NCBI GenBank assembly: GCA_030425925.1
Contig: JAUHZO010000006.1
Coordinates: 124,001-188,000, forward strand
DNA: 64,000 nt
Direction of reading: 5' to 3'
From: Alphaproteobacteria bacterium
GTDB taxonomy: Bacteria; Pseudomonadota; Alphaproteobacteria; Rhodobacterales; Rhodobacteraceae
Part shown: one piece after another, positions 18,058-26,939 of the stretch
Numbering within the stretch: position 1 is the stretch's first letter
Layout: each line of letters starts with the position of its first letter
The notes under the pieces: model-generated
Seen by the model: the letters and a program-made list of their open reading frames with translations, nothing else
What the model was told of the DNA's origin: nothing
Database searches by the model: none
Program-made: the position numbers and the translations under genes

Positions 18058-19158
18058 TTAAAGGCTTGTAAAGAATTTGTGAGAAACAGCCTTGACACCC
18101 GCCGAAACCGGGGTGGGCGCCAGACCACGCGCCCTGTCCCCCGGGCGCACGCTGTCGTGAAAGGATTCCGAATCGCACAGCCCGGTGCGCCGCGGGGCGC
18201 GCAGGACAAAGAACTTGCCCACCCCCTGCCAGGTGCCCACCGACGGGGCCTCGGCATCGCAGGGAAAGCGCGCGCGCCAGTCCTCGGGCAGCGGCAGGCC
18301 GCAGCGCTCGGCCTTGTCCAGCATCCAGACCAGCGGAATGTTGGCCAGCGGCCGCGCCGGTGCAAACCCGCCCAGGTGGCCGCCCACATCGCCATGGGTG
18401 CCGCGGAACCAGACCTGCTCCATGACCCCGTCCCAGTCCGGCGGGCGATGCCACAGCACCGGGCTGTAGGCCAGCCGGGTCTCGTCATGGGCCAGCGCGT
18501 GAAATCCGTGGCGCACCGTCGGGCCGAGGCTGTGATTGTGGAACGCGTGGCGCGGCTCGCTCAGACGCCACAGCAGCGGCAGGCGCAGGCCCAGCGCCTT
18601 GACCGTGTCCCAGACGCCCACCATCTCCACCGCTGCCTCGGCGTGGCAGTGACGGGCGGAAAACGCCCGGGCCGAGGGCCCGTCGGGATCGTGGCGGTAA
18701 AGGCGGTATATCTGGCGGATATTGCGTTCGGTGGCATGTTCGGCGCGTAGCAGGCCCACCATGTCGATCACCCCGGCCAGCGACCGCACGGCATAGGCGC
18801 CGCGGGAATAGCCCAGCAGAAAGATGCGGTCCCCGTCGCGGTAGCGCGAGGCAAGATAGCCATAGGCGCGGCAGATCTGGCGGTTGATGCCCTTGCCGGT
18901 CAGCACATCCCCGGTGCCACGCCAGTCGCGCCACTGGATGCCGGCCTCGTAGAACACCGACACGTGGCCCTCTTCGCGCAGCAGCTTGTAGGCCATACCG
19001 GCATTGGTTTCCTCGCCCGGGCGGAGCGAGGACATGGTGCCGTCCAGGATGATGACATGGTCGACCGGACCACGGCGGCATGCATAGGCCGAGTGGCCGG
19101 AGGCGAACCGCCTCCGGAACCACCCGAAGACCCTGTCACTCAGCCGCGATGGCCCCAT
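18058..19158 (-). CDS. DUF2235 alpha/beta hydrolase (Tle1-like phospholipase fold)
   Basis: 366 residues with an alpha/beta-hydrolase core. The strand VDHVIILDGTMSS opens the domain and the nucleophile elbow is LLGYSRGAYAVRSL (GxSxG). Later conserved segments are GVWDTVKALG and VWFRGTHGDVGGH. The DUF2235 family includes type VI secretion phospholipase effectors (Tle1), but no secretion, immunity or spike genes flank it, so a housekeeping role is equally possible. The ATG at 19158 overlaps the end of the CoxL-like gene by 23 nt and has a GGGAG site. Confidence 0.8.
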   Translation of the reverse strand: MGPSRLSDRVFGWFRRRFASGHSAYACRRGPVDHVIILDGTMSSLRPGEETNAGMAYKLLREEGHVSVFYEAGIQWRDWRGTGDVLTGKGINRQICRAYGYLASRYRDGDRIFLLGYSRGAYAVRSLAGVIDMVGLLRAEHATERNIRQIYRLYRHDPDGPSARAFSARHCHAEAAVEMVGVWDTVKALGLRLPLLWRLSEPRHAFHNHSLGPTVRHGFHALAHDETRLAYSPVLWHRPPDWDGVMEQVWFRGTHGDVGGHLGGFAPARPLANIPLVWMLDKAERCGLPLPEDWRARFPCDAEAPSVGTWQGVGKFFVLRAPRRTGLCDSESFHDSVRPGDRARGLAPTPVSAGVKAVSHKFFTSL

Positions 19159-21433
19159 CCTGCAACATCTCCCACATGCGCTGCGGCGTGAACGGCATGT
19201 CGGCGCGCCGCACGCCGCGCGCCCAGAGCGCATCCTGCACCGCGTTCGACACCGCGGCCAGCGCACCCACCGTCCCGGCCTCGCCACAGCCTTTCATCCC
19301 CATGGGATTGGCCACCGAAGGCACGGGCTGGGTGTCGAAACCGATCATCGGCATATCGTACGCCCTGGGCATCGCATAGTCCATGAACGTTGCGGTCAGC
19401 AGCTGCCCGTCCGCGTCGAACACCACCCGTTCGGTCAGCGCCTGGCCCAGACCCTGGGCCACCCCGCCATGCACCTGGCCTTCGGCCAGCATCGGGTTGA
19501 TCAGGTTGCCGAAATCGTCGACGACATTGTACCGGTCGCAGACCACTTCGCCGGTTTCGGTGTCGATCTCGACCTCGGCAATATGGCAGCCATTGGGGTA
19601 GGACCGCCCCGGCAGGGTCGCCGTGGTCTTCCAGCTGAGCAGATCCGTGCGCCCGGCCTCGCGCGCCATCTGCGCCGCCTCCAGCATGGTCGGCGTGAGG
19701 TTGGAGCCGTCGGCGCGGAAGCGTTCGTCGTCGAACACCACGTCTTCGGGGGCGACGCCCATCTGGTCGGCCAGGAAACCGCCAAGGCCGGTGACGATCT
19801 CGGACACGACCTGAAGCGTCGCGTTGGTCTGCACGGTGACAGAGCGCGACCCGCCGGTGCCACCGCCCGAGGGGATCAGGTCGCTGTCGCCCTGCACCAC
19901 CTCGATCACATCGGCAGGAATGCCGGTCTGGTCGGCCAGGAACTGGCGGAACACGGTTTCGTGCCCCTGCCCGTTGGACTGGGTGCCGACATAGATCCGT
20001 GCGCCGCCGTCTTCGGTGAACTCCACCTTCGCATCCTCGTTCGGAGCGCCAAGGATAGACTCGATGTAGTAACAAATCCCTACACCGCGCAGCTTGCCCG
20101 CCGCCTCCGACGCCGCCTTGCGCGCCTCAAAACCCGCGATGTCGGCGGTCTGCATGGCGTGCCCCATCACGCGGCCGAAATCGCCCACGTCGTAATTCTC
20201 GCCGGTCACGGTGGTATAGGGGAACTGGTCGGGCTTGATGAAGTTGATGCGGCGCAGCTCCCACGGATCGACCTCCAGCTCGCGCGCGGCGCGGTCCATC
20301 ATCCGCTCCAGCACGTAGATCGCCTCGGGCCGGCCGGCGCCGCGATAGGCGTCGACCTGCGCGGTGTTGGTGTAGAAACCTTCGCAGCGATACCACGCGT
20401 TGCGGATGTCATAGGTGCCGGTCAGGACGCGGGCGAACAGGAACGACTGGATCATCTGGCCAAAGCCGGAATTGTACGCCCCCAGGTTGCAGCGCGTGTG
20501 CAGACGGTAGCCGGTGATGCGGTTTTCGGCATCAAAGGCCAGTTCCGCCAGCGTCACCAGATCGCGGCCGGCATTGTCGGTCAGCATCGCCTCGGTGCGC
20601 TCGGACATCCAGCGCACCGGCTGGCCCAGCGCACGCGCGGCATGGGCGGTGACGAAATACTCGGGATAGGGAAAGCCCTTCATGCCGAAACCGCCGCCCA
20701 CATCGGGGTTGGTCACCCGCACGGCGGTGTCATCCAGCCCGAACATCTTGGCCAGCTGGCCCTTGATGCCCCAGACCCCCTGCCCGCCATAGGACAGGTG
20801 CAGCCGGGTGCCGTCCCATTCGGCAAAGCAGCCGCGCGGCTCCATCGAGTTGACGATGATGCGGTTGCTGTCGATCTCCAGCGCCACGGTCCGCGCGGCC
20901 TGGTCAAAGGCCGCGTTGGTGGCCTCTTCGTCGCCGATGCCGTAATCGAAGGCGCGGTTGTCCGGGGCGGCGTCATGCACCGGCTCACCGCCTGCCGCGA
21001 TGTCCAGATGCACCGGCAGGTCGTCATATTCCAGCTCGATCAGCTCGGCCGCGTCGCGCGCCTGCTGCAGCGTCTCGGCCACCACCAGCGCCACCGGTTC
21101 GCCGACGAACCGGACCTTGCCTTCGGCCAGAACCGGGCGCTTGGGGGCCGCGCCCTGGCTGCCGTCGCGATTCGGCGCGGTGGCAAAGTTCATCGCCGTG
21201 TCGACCCCGGCCGCCGCCATGTCCTCGGCCGTGACCACCAGTTTCACACCGTCCGCCGCGCGCGCGGCGGAAACGTCCAGCCCGGTGATCCGGGCATGGG
21301 CGACAGGGGACCGGAAAAACACCGCCCGCAGCGCGCCTTCGGGCGCGATATCGTCCACATAGCGGCCCTGGCCGGTCAGAAAGCGCACGTCTTCGACGCG
21401 TTTCACCGGCTGGCTCTTGCCGAACTTGTCCAT
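19136..21433 (-). CDS. Form II CoxL-like molybdenum hydroxylase large subunit
   Basis: This 765-residue protein belongs to the xanthine dehydrogenase/CO dehydrogenase large-subunit family, binding the molybdopterin-cytosine-dinucleotide cofactor. The active-site loop reads AYRGAGR (about 362-368), the form II signature; true CO dehydrogenase (form I) has AYRCSFR. The late catalytic-Glu motif GMKGCGEAGTVGA and GGGTGGSRS are intact. The real substrate is unknown. The start is the ATG at 21433, with GAGGGAG upstream. Medium (FAD) and small (2Fe-2S) subunit genes are absent from this window. Confidence 0.88.
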   Translation of the reverse strand: MDKFGKSQPVKRVEDVRFLTGQGRYVDDIAPEGALRAVFFRSPVAHARITGLDVSAARAADGVKLVVTAEDMAAAGVDTAMNFATAPNRDGSQGAAPKRPVLAEGKVRFVGEPVALVVAETLQQARDAAELIELEYDDLPVHLDIAAGGEPVHDAAPDNRAFDYGIGDEEATNAAFDQAARTVALEIDSNRIIVNSMEPRGCFAEWDGTRLHLSYGGQGVWGIKGQLAKMFGLDDTAVRVTNPDVGGGFGMKGFPYPEYFVTAHAARALGQPVRWMSERTEAMLTDNAGRDLVTLAELAFDAENRITGYRLHTRCNLGAYNSGFGQMIQSFLFARVLTGTYDIRNAWYRCEGFYTNTAQVDAYRGAGRPEAIYVLERMMDRAARELEVDPWELRRINFIKPDQFPYTTVTGENYDVGDFGRVMGHAMQTADIAGFEARKAASEAAGKLRGVGICYYIESILGAPNEDAKVEFTEDGGARIYVGTQSNGQGHETVFRQFLADQTGIPADVIEVVQGDSDLIPSGGGTGGSRSVTVQTNATLQVVSEIVTGLGGFLADQMGVAPEDVVFDDERFRADGSNLTPTMLEAAQMAREAGRTDLLSWKTTATLPGRSYPNGCHIAEVEIDTETGEVVCDRYNVVDDFGNLINPMLAEGQVHGGVAQGLGQALTERVVFDADGQLLTATFMDYAMPRAYDMPMIGFDTQPVPSVANPMGMKGCGEAGTVGALAAVSNAVQDALWARGVRRADMPFTPQRMWEMLQDGAIAAE

Positions 21434-21470
21434 GATCAACTCCCTCGCGCAATTCGCTTTGGGGCGGACT

Positions 21471-22634
21471 TTAGACTGCGGCGCGCAGGTGTCCAGAGCC
21501 GGATCCGGCCAACGCCGGCCCGGCGGGCAGGGTCACGCGGGTGAGACGGCCATAGCCGTTGAACCCCGTGGCCAGCGTTTCGGCATAGGCCCCCATCCCC
21601 GCGATCAACAGGTGATCGCCCTCGGCCAGATCCTCAGGCAGCGGCAGCGGCGCGGGCAACCGGTCAAGACTGTCGCAGGTGGGCCCGAACACGGTGCGCG
21701 GACGCGGGCGGCCCCGGCGGTCCTGCCCGTCCGGGCCGATGGCGCGAAGCCGGGACGAGGCGGCGATGTCGCGCCATTCCGCCAGGCAGCCGTAAAGCCC
21801 GTCATTGAGGTACACCCTATCGCCGTCCAGCGCCTTGATGCGCAGGGCGATCTGCACCGCTTCGGCCACCAGCGCCCGCCCGGGTTCGCAGACCAGGGGC
21901 GGGGCGTCGCCAAAGGCCTCGGCCGCGGCCCTGGCGATGGCACGGAAGGCGGGTTCGGGCGCAGGTGCCGCACCGCCACGATGCGCGGCAAAGCCGCCGC
22001 CCACGTTCAGGCGGCACAGCCGGATGCCGGCACGGCGGCAGATGTCGCCTGCCGCGTGGATGTACCGCGCCCAGGCGTCGGGACGGTCGCATTGCGTGCC
22101 GGGGTGAAAGGTCAGCGACACGCGCGCTCCGCGTGCCGCCGCCAGCCCCATCAGGGTCGCCGCCGCATCCGGTTCCGCCCCGAACTTGGAGCCGAAATCA
22201 TAGGCCCCGCCCGGCACCGGAAGCTTCAGACGCACCGCGATCTCGGCCCCGTCCAGCGGCCCGAGCTTGTCCAGCTCGTCCCGCCGGTCCACCGACCAGG
22301 AGGCCACGCCAAGCGCCCGCGCCGCCGCGATCTCGGTGCGCGAGCGGACGGGATTGTGATAGTGCAGCACCGCGCCGGGCACGTGGCGGCGCACCAGCTC
22401 CATCTCGGGCACCGAGGCGACGTCGAACGCCGTCATCCCCCCGGCGGCCAGCCGGGTCAGGATGTCGGGATCGGGGTTTGCCTTGACCGCATAGGTCACG
22501 AGGCCGGGAAAGCCGGTGCGGAACCGCGCATGGGTGGCGTCCAGCACGTCGGGGGAAAAGAATGCCACCGGATCGTCCGGCGCATGTGCCGCCAGCCAGC
22601 CTGCCGCACCGCTGCCAGGTTTGAAATGATACAT
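21471..22634 (-). CDS. Ornithine/diaminopimelate-type (fold III) PLP decarboxylase
   Basis: 387 residues: an alanine-racemase-like barrel and a C-terminal beta domain. The PLP lysine is K51 (TYAVKANPDPD), the ring-stacking His is in LTFHPGTQC, the phosphate loop is NVGGGFAAH and CEPGRALVAE, and the substrate cysteine loop is FGPTCDSLD, typical of ornithine decarboxylase-like members. It probably makes a polyamine such as putrescine, though lysine or other basic amino acids are possible. It is divergent from an Lrp/AsnC gene, its likely regulator, and 37 nt upstream of the CoxL-like gene. Confidence 0.88.
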   Translation of the reverse strand: MYHFKPGSGAAGWLAAHAPDDPVAFFSPDVLDATHARFRTGFPGLVTYAVKANPDPDILTRLAAGGMTAFDVASVPEMELVRRHVPGAVLHYHNPVRSRTEIAAARALGVASWSVDRRDELDKLGPLDGAEIAVRLKLPVPGGAYDFGSKFGAEPDAAATLMGLAAARGARVSLTFHPGTQCDRPDAWARYIHAAGDICRRAGIRLCRLNVGGGFAAHRGGAAPAPEPAFRAIARAAAEAFGDAPPLVCEPGRALVAEAVQIALRIKALDGDRVYLNDGLYGCLAEWRDIAASSRLRAIGPDGQDRRGRPRPRTVFGPTCDSLDRLPAPLPLPEDLAEGDHLLIAGMGAYAETLATGFNGYGRLTRVTLPAGPALAGSGSGHLRAAV

Positions 22635-22737
22635 CTGCCCGCCTCCTTTTCCCCAAGGATGCGCGCGCCCGTCGCCGGATTCACTTGGCAATCCGGGCAA
22701 TGCGAGTCATCCTTTTTGGCAGATCGACGGAGCAATC

Positions 22738-23172
22738 ATGCAGATCGACGAAACCGACAAGGCCCTGATCGCGCTTCTGGCCGACAATGCACGGATGCCG
22801 GTGGCCGATCTGGCGCGGCGTCTGGGGCTGGCGCGCACCACCGTGCAGGCGCGGATCGAACGGCTGGTGGCCCAGGGCCATATCGCCGGGTTCACCGTGC
22901 AGCGCGGCCCCGCGCTGCGCCCGCCCCTGCGCGCGACGGTGCTGATCTCGATCGAGCCGCGGTCGGGCCCCGCGGTGCTGAGCCGGCTGAAATCCCTGCC
23001 CCGGGTCGAGACGGTGCACACCACCACCGGCCGTGTCGACCTGATTGCCACGCTCAGCGCCGACAGCACCGAGGAACTGGACCGCACGCTGGACCTGATC
23101 GGCGCGGCCAAGGGGGTCAACAGCTCTGAAAGCCTGATCCACCTGACCACCCGGATCGACCGCGGCGCCTGA
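22738..23172 (+). CDS. Lrp/AsnC-family transcriptional regulator
   Basis: 144 residues: an N-terminal winged HTH (TDKALIALLADNARMPVADL to RTTVQARIERLVAQG) and a C-terminal RAM domain (VLISIEPRSGPAVLSRLKSL, VHTTTGRVDLIATL) that binds amino acids and drives oligomerisation. It is divergently transcribed from the PLP decarboxylase with about 103 nt between starts. The spacer holds a partly symmetrical TTGGCAATCCGGGCAATG stretch that could be its site. Control of the decarboxylase by an amino acid is a reasonable inference. Confidence 0.92.
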   Translation: MQIDETDKALIALLADNARMPVADLARRLGLARTTVQARIERLVAQGHIAGFTVQRGPALRPPLRATVLISIEPRSGPAVLSRLKSLPRVETVHTTTGRVDLIATLSADSTEELDRTLDLIGAAKGVNSSESLIHLTTRIDRGA

Positions 23173-23175
23173 GGC

Positions 23176-23790
23176 TCAGGCCCCGCCCTGGCTGTCTTCG
23201 TCCTCGATGGCGTAGGTCTTGAACAGCCCGCCCTGGGTGATGAAGAAGGCAAAGACCGCAGCCGTCAGCCCGAAGGTCTTGAAGTAAACCCAGATCTCGG
23301 TGCTCATAAGCCGCCAGATCACCTCGTTCAGCGCGGCAAGCCCGAAGAACAGGTACATCACCCGGCGGGTCAGGATCATCCAACCCTCGTCCTGCAGGGG
23401 CATGACCCCTTCCATCACCGCCTGCAGCCAGGACTGTCCGCGCAGCAGGCCGATGGCCAGCGCGCCGCCGAACAGCAGGTAGATCAGCGTCGGCTTGATC
23501 TTGAAGAAGCGTTCGTCGTTCAGCCAGACCGACAGCCCGCCAAAGACGACGATCAGAACGGCGGTCACCACCTGCATGCGGCTCAGATGCCCGGTCAGCT
23601 TCCACAGCACGCCCATGGCAATCAGGAACACCGGGATGAACCCGGCCGTCACCACGATAAAGCCCTCATACTCGGTACCGCCGATGACAAAGGCGCGGTC
23701 CTTGAGCCAGAGATAGGCGACAAAGAAGCCCAGCACGGGGCCCAGCTCCAGCGCGGATTTCAGAAACGGGTTGATCTGCGGTGTGTCCAT
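23176..23790 (-). CDS. yciB: Inner-membrane septation protein YciB/IspZ
   Basis: A 204-residue polytopic membrane protein with about six hydrophobic segments. It matches YciB/IspZ: LELGPVLGFFVAYLW at the N-terminus, VVFGGLSVWLNDERFFKIKPTL-type core and a WRLMSTEIWVYFKTFG C-terminal motif. YciB influences cell-envelope integrity and septation in enterics. The stop is 4 nt from the convergent Lrp gene. ftsY lies two genes upstream on the same strand, as often seen in this order. Confidence 0.93.
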   Translation of the reverse strand: MDTPQINPFLKSALELGPVLGFFVAYLWLKDRAFVIGGTEYEGFIVVTAGFIPVFLIAMGVLWKLTGHLSRMQVVTAVLIVVFGGLSVWLNDERFFKIKPTLIYLLFGGALAIGLLRGQSWLQAVMEGVMPLQDEGWMILTRRVMYLFFGLAALNEVIWRLMSTEIWVYFKTFGLTAAVFAFFITQGGLFKTYAIEDEDSQGGA

Positions 23791-23820
23791 GCGGGTCTCC
23801 TTTGCCCCCAGATAAGCCGC

Positions 23821-24723
23821 TCAGCCGCCCAACTCAACGATGACCGCGCCGGCGGCGATCAGGCACATCAGCGCGATGCGCCGCGGCCCCACGGTTTCGC
23901 GCAGCACCAGCCAGCCGATCAGCGCCGCAAAGACCGTCGAGGTTTCGCGCAGGATCGCGGCCTCGCCCACCTTGTCCAGCCGCGTGGCCATCATGACCGA
24001 CCCGAAGCTGCCGAACGCCACCAGCGCCCCCAGCGTGCCCTTCATCAACAAGGGCCGCAGCGGCACGCCGGAGATCCGGTGACGCAACGGGCTCAGCGCC
24101 ATCAGCAGCGGGAAATCCAGCGCCGTCAGCAGGAAGAACCAGGCCAGAAAGGTGAACGGATCGGCGGTGGCGCGGATGCCGTAGGCGTCATAGGTGGTAT
24201 AGACCGCCACCATCAGCCCGGTGGCCACGGCAAAGCCCAGCGCCGCGGGCAACGTGGCGCGCTGGGGCTGCAGAAAGACAAGGTTGTAGACCGCCAGCCC
24301 GAAGATGCCCGCCAGCAGCACGCAAAGCCCCAGCCATTGCAGCGGCGTGAACACCTCGCCAAAGATCACCCAAGCGCCGAACACCGTCACCAGCGGGCCG
24401 GTGCCGCGCACCACCGGGTAGACCACGGTATAGGCACCGCGGCTGTAGGCCATGGCCTGCAGCACCTTGTAGGCGAAATGGATCAGCACCGCCCCGGCAA
24501 AGATCGGCCACATGTGCGCTTCGGGCCAGGGCACCAGGAACACCAGCGGCAGCGACAGCACCGCCAGCGCGCAGTCGATGGCCCAGCGCATGGCCCAGGG
24601 ATCGAACCGCCCCTTTTGCAGCGCGCCGAACACCGCATGCAGGAACGCCGCGCCCAGCGCCAGCACCATCGCGACGGTGTGCCCGGCCTCGGTGCCTTCG
24701 ATCGTGGCGAGCCAATCGCTCAT
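23821..24723 (-). CDS. EamA-family (DMT) transporter
   Basis: About 300 residues with ten hydrophobic segments arranged as two five-helix EamA repeats, typical of drug/metabolite transporters. Motifs such as PVVRGTGPLVTVFGAWVIFG and the final ETSTVFAALIGWLVLRETVG fit the family. The substrate is unknown. I chose the ATG at 24723; a GTG two codons earlier is possible. It lies 25 nt after ftsY and 30 nt before yciB on the same strand, so the three may form one operon. Confidence 0.87.
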   Translation of the reverse strand: MSDWLATIEGTEAGHTVAMVLALGAAFLHAVFGALQKGRFDPWAMRWAIDCALAVLSLPLVFLVPWPEAHMWPIFAGAVLIHFAYKVLQAMAYSRGAYTVVYPVVRGTGPLVTVFGAWVIFGEVFTPLQWLGLCVLLAGIFGLAVYNLVFLQPQRATLPAALGFAVATGLMVAVYTTYDAYGIRATADPFTFLAWFFLLTALDFPLLMALSPLRHRISGVPLRPLLMKGTLGALVAFGSFGSVMMATRLDKVGEAAILRETSTVFAALIGWLVLRETVGPRRIALMCLIAAGAVIVELGG

Positions 24724-24748
24724 CCGCACCGCCCCCGGCAGGCCGCGG

Positions 24749-25900
24749 TCATTCGGTGTCGAGACCGGTCAGCGCGGCAGCGAATTCTTCGGGATCGAAG
24801 GGCTGCAGATCGTCGATCTGCTCGCCCACGCCGATGGCGTGGATCGGCAGGCCGAACCGGTCGGCCAGCGCCACCAGCACGCCGCCCTTGGCGGTGCCGT
24901 CCAGCTTGGTCATCACCAGTCCCGTCACGTCGGCCATCTTGCGGAAGGTATCCACCTGGTTCAGCGCGTTCTGGCCCGTGGTGGCATCCAGCACCAGAAG
25001 CGTGTTGTGCGGCGCATCCGGGTCCTTCTTGCGCAGCACGCGGACGATCTTGGCCAGTTCCTCCATCAGGTCGGCCCGGTTCTGCAGCCGTCCGGCGGTG
25101 TCGATCATCAACAGATCCGCTCCCTCGGCCTGCGCGCGGGTGAGCGCGTCAAAGGCCAGCGAGGCCGGGTCAGAGCCCTCGGGTGCCGTCAGCACCGGCA
25201 CCCCGGCGCGCGTGCCCCAGACCTGAAGCTGCTCGACTGCCGCGGCGCGAAAGGTGTCGCCCGCCGCGATCACCACCGATTTGCCCGCGGCCCGGAATTG
25301 CGAGGCCAGCTTGCCGATGGTCGTGGTCTTGCCCGATCCGTTCACCCCCACGACCAGCACCACCTGCGGGCGCGACGGGTAAAGCGGCAGCGGACGCGCC
25401 ACGCCTTCCATGATGCGGGCAATTTCCGCCGCCAGAAGCTCCTTGATCTCGCGCGCCGAGACGCGCTTGCCGAACCGCCCCTCGGCGATGTTGGCGGTCA
25501 CGCGCAGCGCGGTGTCGACGCCCATGTCGGTGGCGATCAGCAGCTCTTCGAGGCTTTCCAGCATCTCGTCGTCCAGCACCCGGCGCGGCGCGGCCTCTTC
25601 CGCGGCCCCGCGGCCCAGCAGGCGGCCCAGCAGGCCCGGGCGGGCGGCGTCCGGTGCCGCGGGCGGGCTGTCACTCGCCGGGATAGGTGCGGTCGGCGCA
25701 GCTGTGGCGGGCGGAGGCGCGGCCGGAGCAGGTGACGAGGGTGCAGGTGCGGCGTCGGGCATTGGTGCCGGGGCGGGTTCGGGCGCTGGCCCGACGGCTG
25801 GCGCGGCGTCGGCCCCGTCCTCGATGATGGCATCAAGACCTTCGTCCAGCTTTGCCGACGACTTGAACAACCGGTTCTTGAGCTTGCCGAAAAAGGACAT
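24749..25900 (-). CDS. ftsY: Signal recognition particle receptor FtsY
   Basis: 383 residues. The N-terminal segment (about 20-100) is acidic and Pro/Ala-rich, the membrane-association A domain. The NG GTPase domain follows with GVNGSGKTTTIGKLA (G1), DTFRAAAVEQL, DTAGRLQNRADLMEEL (G3), TKLDGTAKGG (G4) and a C-terminal GVGEQIDDLQPFDPEEFA. FtsY docks ribosome-SRP complexes at the inner membrane. Length and motifs are normal. Confidence 0.98.
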   Translation of the reverse strand: MSFFGKLKNRLFKSSAKLDEGLDAIIEDGADAAPAVGPAPEPAPAPMPDAAPAPSSPAPAAPPPATAAPTAPIPASDSPPAAPDAARPGLLGRLLGRGAAEEAAPRRVLDDEMLESLEELLIATDMGVDTALRVTANIAEGRFGKRVSAREIKELLAAEIARIMEGVARPLPLYPSRPQVVLVVGVNGSGKTTTIGKLASQFRAAGKSVVIAAGDTFRAAAVEQLQVWGTRAGVPVLTAPEGSDPASLAFDALTRAQAEGADLLMIDTAGRLQNRADLMEELAKIVRVLRKKDPDAPHNTLLVLDATTGQNALNQVDTFRKMADVTGLVMTKLDGTAKGGVLVALADRFGLPIHAIGVGEQIDDLQPFDPEEFAAALTGLDTE

Positions 25901-26004
25901 GCCTGTGCCATTCCGCTGACTTCAACTGCCCCCACCTAATACGCGGCGCGCTGTAATGAAAGTGTGTGTTGACCAGCGGCCCGCGCGCGGGTCTACCTCG
26001 GACC

Positions 26005-26886
26005 ATGTGGCGTCTGTTCGGTTTTCTGGCTGTGCTGTGGCCCTCGCTTCTTCTGGCAGAGGCGGGCACGATGTGCAGCCGCGGGGTGGGCGCGCGGGTG
26101 GAATGCGTGCGGCCCGCGCATTTCGTGCACGATGTCTGCCAGGCGCTGGAAACCTTTGCCACCGCCAACAGTCTCGATCCCGGGTTCTTCGCCCGGCTGA
26201 TCTGGCAGGAAAGCCGCTTTGACCCCAACGCCGTCAGCCCGGCCAGGGCGATGGGGATCGCCCAGTTCATTGCCTCCACCGCCAAGCAGGAGGGCCTCCG
26301 CGATCCGTTCAACCCGGCCGAAGCGCTGGAGCATTCCGCGCTGCTGCTGGGCAGGTTGACGCGGATGTTCGGCAATGTCGGCCTCGCCGCGGCAGCCTAC
26401 AATTCGGGTGAAAGCCGGACCGGCGATTTTGTCAACACCGACCGTATCCTGCCGCGCGAAACCCGGAATTACGTGCAGATCATCACAGGGCTGACCGCCG
26501 ACACCTGGCGCGATGCCCCGCCCGAGACGCATGATTTCAGCCTGCAGAAGGACAAGCCGTTTCAGCAGGCCTGCCACGAGCTGGCGCGCAACCGTCGCCT
26601 GACCGCCTATCCCGAGCCGGAACCGGCGCTGCGCAAGTTCGGCGTGCAGCTGGCCTATGGCACCACGCGGGCCAACGCGCTGGCGCAATATCGCCAGCGC
26701 GCGCGCAGCTGTGCCGGACTGCTCAAGGGCGAAGAGCCCGACCTGATCTGGCAGAAAAGCCGCGCCAGCCCGCGCGGCGGTTACTACATGGTCCGCATCG
26801 GTCGCGACGACAACAAGGAGGCCTGGCGCTTTTGCAACCGGCTCAAGCAAAGCGGGTGCATCTGCGCGGTCTACCGCAATCGGTAG
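26005..26886 (+). CDS. Lytic transglycosylase (SLT domain) with SPOR-like C-terminus
   Basis: 293 residues: a signal peptide (MWRLFGFLAVLWPSLLLAEA), then an SLT domain with catalytic Glu at about 69 (LIWQESRFDP), the SPARAMGIAQF motif and AAYNSG. The enzyme would cut the MurNAc-GlcNAc bond to give 1,6-anhydro products. The C-terminal 60-80 residues (YYMVRIGRDDNKEAWRFCN) look like a SPOR-type repeat with cysteines, which may bind denuded glycan. The ATG at 26005 was chosen because the signal peptide starts there. It is convergent with the NuoE/F fusion gene. Confidence 0.88.
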   Translation: MWRLFGFLAVLWPSLLLAEAGTMCSRGVGARVECVRPAHFVHDVCQALETFATANSLDPGFFARLIWQESRFDPNAVSPARAMGIAQFIASTAKQEGLRDPFNPAEALEHSALLLGRLTRMFGNVGLAAAAYNSGESRTGDFVNTDRILPRETRNYVQIITGLTADTWRDAPPETHDFSLQKDKPFQQACHELARNRRLTAYPEPEPALRKFGVQLAYGTTRANALAQYRQRARSCAGLLKGEEPDLIWQKSRASPRGGYYMVRIGRDDNKEAWRFCNRLKQSGCICAVYRNR

Positions 26887-26939
26887 TTCCGGTTTTTCCG
26901 CGATTTCAGACGCCTGCCCGCGATCCCTGATGCAAAAGA

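Noticed and set aside
18058-19158. Type VI secretion effector locus
   Set aside because: Only the hydrolase fold is seen; no VgrG, PAAR, Hcp or immunity gene is nearby.
19136-21433. True carbon monoxide dehydrogenase large subunit
   Set aside because: The active-site loop is AYRGAGR, not AYRCSFR, and no coxM or coxS is adjacent.
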